Shown: piece after piece, positions 55,424 to 64,000 of the stretch
Layout of the letters: each line of letters opens with the position of its first letter
Position numbering within the stretch: position 1 is the first letter of the stretch
DNA from: Pontibacter russatus
GTDB taxonomy: Bacteria > Bacteroidota > Bacteroidia > Cytophagales > Hymenobacteraceae
NCBI RefSeq assembly: GCF_009931655.1
Contig: NZ_CP047984.1
Span: 1,364,001-1,428,000, forward strand
Reading direction: 5' to 3'
DNA: 64,000 bases
Made by a program: the position numbers and the translations under genes
Notes under the pieces: generated by a model
The model's input: the letters and a program-made list of their open reading frames with translations, nothing else
Database searches by the model: none
Told to the model about the DNA's origin: nothing

Positions 55424-57019
55424 CTATTTGCTCTCGGAGCTGAAGTCTTTGAAGGTTTTGGCCACGTTGTCGTCGGTGGGCTTGTGCTTGTTCTGCCAGC
55501 CGGCGTCCAGTTCCAGCACCACCAGGCCTTTCAGGCTCATCGCCGCCACAAAGTCATCGGCATCTTTGAGAAACTCCGGCTTGCGGCGGGCGGATTTTAG
55601 GGCATACTTGCGGGCGAAGATATCGCCTTTCGTCTGCAGCTCGTTCCGCTTCTCGATAATATAGTTGAGCCGGTCGATCAGGTCCTTGGTGGAGCGCCCG
55701 ATCACTTCGGTGGCCTCCAGCGTGCCGATGGTCATCACCAGCGTGCCGCCGACGGTGGTGATCTTTTTGGAGGTGGCCGCCTCCTCCACCACCACCGGTG
55801 AGATGCCCGTTACGGCACCGAGGGAGGCGTTGGTGAGCGAGCGGCCCTTCTTGCCCCGGCTTGCCCGCCTGTACTTTTTCTTCAGGTCTTTCTCCACTTC
55901 CTTCAGCTGCTCTATCAGGTCCCAGGCCTTCACCAGCGGGGCGCGGTACTCCTGGTACAGTTTGCTGTCCAGCTCCGCCTCGTTCACGGCATCCCGTATC
56001 GAGAAAGCCACCGTCCGCTCCTCCTGCCTGTTCGATTTGTCCATCACCACAAAGGTCAGGTTAAAAGAGAGGGAGTCAAGCGGGTCCTTCACAAAGTCGT
56101 AGTCCGGCCGCCAGATAAACTCGTACTGCGACGGCGTGTTCTGCACCAGGGCGCTGGCAGGCACGTCGGGGTTGTCGGACAGGAAGCTGAAGGAGGTAAT
56201 GTCGCCCTCGCCGTTGGGGTCGTACAGCTGGAACTTGATGTTGACGGTGGCCCCCTCCTCGTACTTGAACCGCTTCTGCGAAGGGATCATCTGGATGCTC
56301 GGCGGCAGGTCCTGCTGGGTGGGCTTGATGTGGAACGAGCCCTTGGTGCGGGCCTTGTGCGGCTGGTCCTCCACGTAAAACTCCAGCAGGATGGGCTTGT
56401 TCTGCAGTTTCCTGAACTGGGTGAGTGAGGGCCGCCAGGTAAACTCGCCCTGTGCCGACAGCTTTGCCCCCTCGGGCATCGCCTCCCCGATGGGCACAAA
56501 CACCACCGGGTCGTTGTCCTCGTCCTTCACCACCGACGACTCGATGGTATAGGTGTTCTGGGTATTATACAGCACATACAGCGGCTTCAGCTCGCCGATA
56601 ACAGGCGGTCGGTTCACATGCTCCACATCAAACTCCACCACCTCGCTTACAGCCTCTCCCTTGTCGTTCCGGACCTCGAACAGCAGCTGCACCGTGCGGT
56701 GGCCGCTCAGGCGGTCCACGAAGTCATAGCTGGGTGTCCAGGAGAAGTGGCCCAGGGAGTCAAACTCGATGCCCTCCACCCTGCCCTGGGTGATGCCGAA
56801 GGTGTACCGGCTGCCGGAGCCCCCGGTGGCGCTGGCCTCGAACGTCAGCTTCTGCCCTTCCTGCAGCACGTTCCAGCCCGGCCGGTCGGGGAAAACGAGT
56901 TTGATCGGAGGGGCTGCTACCGTGGGGACAGGTGCCTCGGCCACAGGCGTCGTTTCCTGGGCTATCGCACTGGCAGCGAGGAGGAAAAAGGAAGAAAAAA
57001 GGAAAGTGCTCTTTTTCAT
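55424..57019 (-). CDS. Secreted Ig-like/cadherin-like repeat protein
   Basis: About 531 residues from ATG 57019 (MKKSTFLFSSFFLLAASAIAQ). The extra 43 residues in the upstream frame do not suit a signal peptide. Several beta-sandwich repeats follow (about 40-380): GQKLTFEASATGGSGSRYTFGITQG...GHFSWTPSYDF, NRPPVIGELKPLYVLYNTQNTYTIESSVVKDEDNDPVVF...GEFTWRPSL, and a third ending YEFIWRPDYDFV. The C-terminal part is helical and basic (LKEVEKDLKKKYRRASRGKKG, then EATEVIGRSTKDLIDRLNYIIEKRNELQ). Probably a periplasmic or surface structural protein. Exact role unknown. Confidence 0.8.
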   Translation of the reverse strand: MKKSTFLFSSFFLLAASAIAQETTPVAEAPVPTVAAPPIKLVFPDRPGWNVLQEGQKLTFEASATGGSGSRYTFGITQGRVEGIEFDSLGHFSWTPSYDFVDRLSGHRTVQLLFEVRNDKGEAVSEVVEFDVEHVNRPPVIGELKPLYVLYNTQNTYTIESSVVKDEDNDPVVFVPIGEAMPEGAKLSAQGEFTWRPSLTQFRKLQNKPILLEFYVEDQPHKARTKGSFHIKPTQQDLPPSIQMIPSQKRFKYEEGATVNIKFQLYDPNGEGDITSFSFLSDNPDVPASALVQNTPSQYEFIWRPDYDFVKDPLDSLSFNLTFVVMDKSNRQEERTVAFSIRDAVNEAELDSKLYQEYRAPLVKAWDLIEQLKEVEKDLKKKYRRASRGKKGRSLTNASLGAVTGISPVVVEEAATSKKITTVGGTLVMTIGTLEATEVIGRSTKDLIDRLNYIIEKRNELQTKGDIFARKYALKSARRKPEFLKDADDFVAAMSLKGLVVLELDAGWQNKHKPTDDNVAKTFKDFSSESK

Positions 57020-57477
57020 GATGAAGGCAAACGTAGCGTTCTGGCTCTGGCCGTTAATAAACGTTAAAGGTAATAAAGCAGAAGGTACTGAAAAAATGCA
57101 AAAGCTATTTATATATGAGATGAAATATAAATACCCTGAAGGGTACAATTTCTGGTTTCGCCTGCGGACTTAAACCGGCACCGGTTCAGGCATTTACCTG
57201 CCTGCCGCCACAGGGCACATGCCCACGCGGGCGCTGCGCTGTAGCGGCAGTGGCAAAATAAGCGGGGCTGCTGGTATATATAGCTGAACGCATTCGGGTA
57301 CGGAAACTGTATTGCCGCCTCCTATATACTTTTTACTTAATTTATGTAAGCACCCGGACAAAATCTACTTGCACTCGGTGCTTCCGAAGCCGAAATATGC
57401 GCCGGCACCGATGGCCACGAAAAAGCGCGCCCCGCCCGAGGGGCAGGGCGCGCTGGAAACAAAGCAAACGCTGTTGC
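57020..57477. other. Intergenic region with one terminator
   Basis: Upstream region of the Ig-like gene and downstream region of the beta-barrel gene. AT-rich near 57100-57140; no protein-like frame. Contains the terminator at 57420-57454. Confidence 0.45.
57420..57454 (-). terminator. Intrinsic terminator after the beta-barrel gene
   Basis: AGCGCGCCC (57424-57432) pairs with GGGCGCGCT (57446-57454); inner CCCGCCC/GGGG bases extend it. On the minus strand it is followed by five T residues (57424 to 57420). Confidence 0.75.
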
Positions 57478-58143
57478 CTATAGCGCGGAGGGAAACCTCA
57501 CGCCCAGTGTCAGCATGAACACCGAATGGCGCGCATTCGTCAGGTCGCCCTCGAAATTCACGTCCTCCTTCACAAAATCGGAAAAGGCCCCGTTGTAGCG
57601 CAGGCCCAGGCTGATGCCGTTTTGGGCGCTGAAGCCAACACCAGCCGCGTAGCCGATCTCGAACTCAGACAATCCTTCTTTGCTCTTCTCGTCGCGGCTG
57701 CTGGCAATCAGGTTCCCGTTGCCGTCATACACCTCTGTTTCGTTGTTCACACCGAGCAGGTAGCTCAGTTGCGGCCCCAGCTCAAAATATACAGGCCCGG
57801 CGTTGACGTTGGCCAAAACGGGCAGGTCGAGGTAATTGTAGTTCACGCTTCCCTCTCTCCTTCTTGTCTGCAGCAGCAGGTTGGTGTACTCATCCCCGCT
57901 GGTTTTGAAGCCCTTCCGCGAATAGAGCAGTTCCGGCTGGATGGAGACGAAATCCTCTACCACCGGGAAGTTCAGCGTCACGCCGGCATGGAAGGAGACT
58001 TTGTTCTCGAACAATTCCTCGTCCCGCAAATCCCCTGAAAGGTTCGACAAGTTGGCGCCTCCCCTGACACCGAAAGTAGCCTGAGCCTGGGCGGCGGTAA
58101 ACGTACCGAGCACAAAGGCGCAGGCGATAAACAGTTTCTTCAT
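57478..58143 (-). CDS. Outer-membrane beta-barrel protein (porin family)
   Basis: 221 residues with signal peptide MKKLFIACAFVLGTFTAAQAQ. FGVRGGANLSNLSGD, the repeated beta strands (VSFHAGVTLNFPVVEDFVSIQPELLYSRKGFKT, NYNYLDLPVLANVNAGPVYFELGPQLSYLLG, EFEIGYAAGVGFSAQNGISLGLRYNGAF) and a C-terminal strand (HSVFMLTLGVRFPSAL) match the small outer-membrane beta-barrel family of Bacteroidota. Likely eight to ten strands. Transported substrate or partner unknown. Own terminator, so monocistronic. Confidence 0.88.
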   Translation of the reverse strand: MKKLFIACAFVLGTFTAAQAQATFGVRGGANLSNLSGDLRDEELFENKVSFHAGVTLNFPVVEDFVSIQPELLYSRKGFKTSGDEYTNLLLQTRRREGSVNYNYLDLPVLANVNAGPVYFELGPQLSYLLGVNNETEVYDGNGNLIASSRDEKSKEGLSEFEIGYAAGVGFSAQNGISLGLRYNGAFSDFVKEDVNFEGDLTNARHSVFMLTLGVRFPSAL

Positions 58144-58461
58144 AAAAATAAGTTAATATATGTATCGTGTTTTAAACGGCTACTATACGTGCGTTCTTGT
58201 GGTACTGGTTTCCGGTGCTTTTTCCGCCTCCGGCAGCCTGGGCTTCTTAAATTTATGACGCTCAACCCTATAAAACCGACTTACTGAAACGGGGCTGTTA
58301 TCTATGACCGAAACTTCTTCAAAAGTCACAAGTTAATTCCTATATAGTGAAGTGCCATTTATATAGAACGAGCTGCCCAGCCACGACGGGCTTCTCAAAA
58401 TAACTTGGGGCAGGCTGGACGTGAAGGCATCTCCGGCAGCGGACATGCATCCTATATAAAC
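58144..58461. other. Intergenic region without a gene
   Basis: Gap between the beta-barrel start and the end of the efflux operon, on the same strand. No convincing terminator or protein-like frame seen. Confidence 0.4.
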
Positions 58462-59679
58462 TTAATGATGATGCCCTTCCCCGGCATTGCGCATTTTGGC
58501 AAGCAGGGAATAAGCGCCTTTAGTCACAAAGTTGGCAGCGGCGGTGTCCAGCTCGGCGGGCAGCGCCACCTGCACGTAGCCACCGCCCTCCACGCCCCGC
58601 TCCACCGGCACCATCCGGAACTGCTTCATCACTGCTTCCCCCTCTTTCTCCTCCCCCATATATATAAATACGAAGTCGCTGCCGTTGTCCTGTACCACGG
58701 CGGCCTCGGGCAGGGCCAGCACCTGCTGCCCCTCCAGGGCCACCTGCGCCTGCACGTACATGCCGGGCACCAGGTCTTTGTCCTCTTCCTCCATATGGGC
58801 GTGTACCTGCACGGTGCGGTCTTCGCTTATCTCCTTGCCGATGAGGTAGACGGTGGCCCTGTGGTTTGCCACTGTTTCGTTTGGCAGCGAGTAACGCACC
58901 AACTGCCCCTTCTGCAAGGCCGCCACGTCTTTCTCAAACACCGTCAGCTCCACGTGCAGGTGCTCGGTGTCGGCTATCCGGAACAGCACATCCGTCGGGT
59001 TTACATACTGCCCGATGTTGGCGTTAATGTAGGTGACGTAGCCTTCAATCGGGGAATGGATGGGAAGAATGCGGCTGATCCCGCCCGCCTGCAAAGAGGC
59101 TGGGTTGACACCGATGAGGCGCAGCCTTTCCGCGAGGCCTTCTACCTGCGCTTTTGCCGCCCGGTACTCCGCCGTCGTCTGCTGGAAGGTTTTAGCCGAG
59201 GTAACCTGCTCATCAGACAGCTCTTTCTGCCGCTGGTGCTCCAACTCCAGGAAGTCCAGGTTGCTTTTGGCCTCCAGGTAATCCTGCTGCAGCATCACAA
59301 AGTCGGCGTTTTCGATTTTTGCCAGCAGCTGCCCTTTCCGCACATGCATGCCTTCCAGCAGGTCGGTGCTTTTCACGAAGCCGCCCAGCGGGGCACTTAC
59401 CGAGGCCATGTTCTGCGGCGGCAGGTCCAGTTCGCCGGTCACGGTGAGGGTATTGCCCAACTGGCGCATCTCCGGTTTGCCCAGGCCAATGCCCGCCACG
59501 CGGTACTGCTCCTCCGTCAGCTCTGCGATATTGGGGTCTTGCTCCTCTTCGTGCTCCGCTGTGTGTTCCTCGGCATGCTCCTCGCCCGCTTCATGCGCCA
59601 CTTCCGCATCCTGGTTGCAGGAGGGGAAAAGCAGAAGGCCCAGGAGGCAGAGGGTGTTTATATATAAAATCCTTTTCAT
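58462..59679 (-). CDS. RND efflux periplasmic adaptor, CusB/CzcB type
   Basis: 405-residue membrane-fusion lipoprotein (LLGLLLFPSC) linking the inner-membrane pump to the outer-membrane channel. A His/Glu-rich segment directly after the lipid (HEAGEEHAEEHTAEHEEE, about 29-46) and a C-terminal GHHH suggest metal binding. Then VTGELDLPPQNMASVSAPLGGFVKSTDLLEGMHVRKGQLLAKIEN (biotinyl-like half), a coiled-coil hairpin (about 130-190, DYLEAKSNLDFLELEHQRQKELSD), IHSPIEGYVTYINANIGQYVNPTDVLFRIADTEHLHVELTVFEKDV, and the beta-barrel. Starts 24 bases after the pump gene, same operon. Cu/Ag or Zn/Co/Cd as substrate is open. Confidence 0.92.
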   Translation of the reverse strand: MKRILYINTLCLLGLLLFPSCNQDAEVAHEAGEEHAEEHTAEHEEEQDPNIAELTEEQYRVAGIGLGKPEMRQLGNTLTVTGELDLPPQNMASVSAPLGGFVKSTDLLEGMHVRKGQLLAKIENADFVMLQQDYLEAKSNLDFLELEHQRQKELSDEQVTSAKTFQQTTAEYRAAKAQVEGLAERLRLIGVNPASLQAGGISRILPIHSPIEGYVTYINANIGQYVNPTDVLFRIADTEHLHVELTVFEKDVAALQKGQLVRYSLPNETVANHRATVYLIGKEISEDRTVQVHAHMEEEDKDLVPGMYVQAQVALEGQQVLALPEAAVVQDNGSDFVFIYMGEEKEGEAVMKQFRMVPVERGVEGGGYVQVALPAELDTAAANFVTKGAYSLLAKMRNAGEGHHH

Positions 59680-59703
59680 ATCAGTTGTTGCCGCGTTGGC
59701 GGT

Positions 59704-64000
<4,297 letters not shown>

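Noticed and set aside
58405-59667. 420-residue plus-strand open frame
   Set aside because: Antisense to the RND adaptor, which has clear domains and a lipoprotein signal.

Overview
The window is a typical polysaccharide-utilization stretch of a Bacteroidota chromosome. Three SusC/SusD outer-membrane pairs sit among glycoside hydrolases of families GH95, GH76, GH125, GH92 and GH43. The lipoprotein signals carry acidic residues just after the Cys, as in Bacteroidota surface lipoproteins, and exact TAnnTTTG promoter motifs occur. High GC, the gene families and a genome-wide-looking excess of TATATA suggest Cytophagales/Hymenobacteraceae (Pontibacter-like). That placement is inference; there is no rRNA in the window.

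Layout. 1-590: decayed remnants, including part of a parallel beta-helix protein. 591-5422: two GH95-type enzymes on the minus strand, the second broken by a frameshift; this part is visibly more AT-rich than the rest and lacks the TATATA words. 5754-10522: SusC/SusD pair 1. 11252-12664: PhoX-type phosphatase. 13008-15482: a third GH95. 15756-20538: SusC/SusD pair 2. 21280-21359: an 80-bp MITE-like element. 21417-24812: large FG-GAP/UnbV lipoprotein. 25026-29852: SusC/SusD pair 3, divergent from GH76 and GH125 (30437-33232), which looks like an alpha-1,6-mannan uptake and cleavage locus. 33447-42576: a minus-strand run of ROK kinase, GH92 alpha-1,2-mannosidase, DUF1080-PA14 protein (frameshifted), beta-propeller/cytochrome c protein, second DUF1080 protein and GH43, with a LacI regulator and a TIM-barrel sugar isomerase upstream.

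From about 45.4 kb the content turns to general functions: a small unknown protein, a NarL-type response regulator, a DACNV-type putative sensor protein (frameshifted), an FUSC membrane protein, several small unknowns, a DacB-type DD-peptidase, an alpha/beta hydrolase, an Ig-like secreted protein, an outer-membrane beta-barrel, and a heavy-metal RND efflux adaptor plus a pump fused to its TolC-like channel (running off the right edge).

The sugar genes can be read as one mannan/fucosylated-glycan programme: GH92 removes alpha-1,2 side chains, GH76 cuts the alpha-1,6 backbone, GH125 trims the products, SusC/SusD import them, and ROK phosphorylates the sugar. Two similar palindromes (CTAAA-N4-TTTAG), one before SusC 3 and one before the ROK gene, could be sites of the LacI protein. 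The most unusual combination is two DUF1080 proteins, a propeller-cytochrome c fusion and a TIM-barrel isomerase beside the mannosidase, which suggests an oxidative (3-keto-sugar type) branch of glycan breakdown. Three net frameshifts need checking against reads before those genes are called dead.
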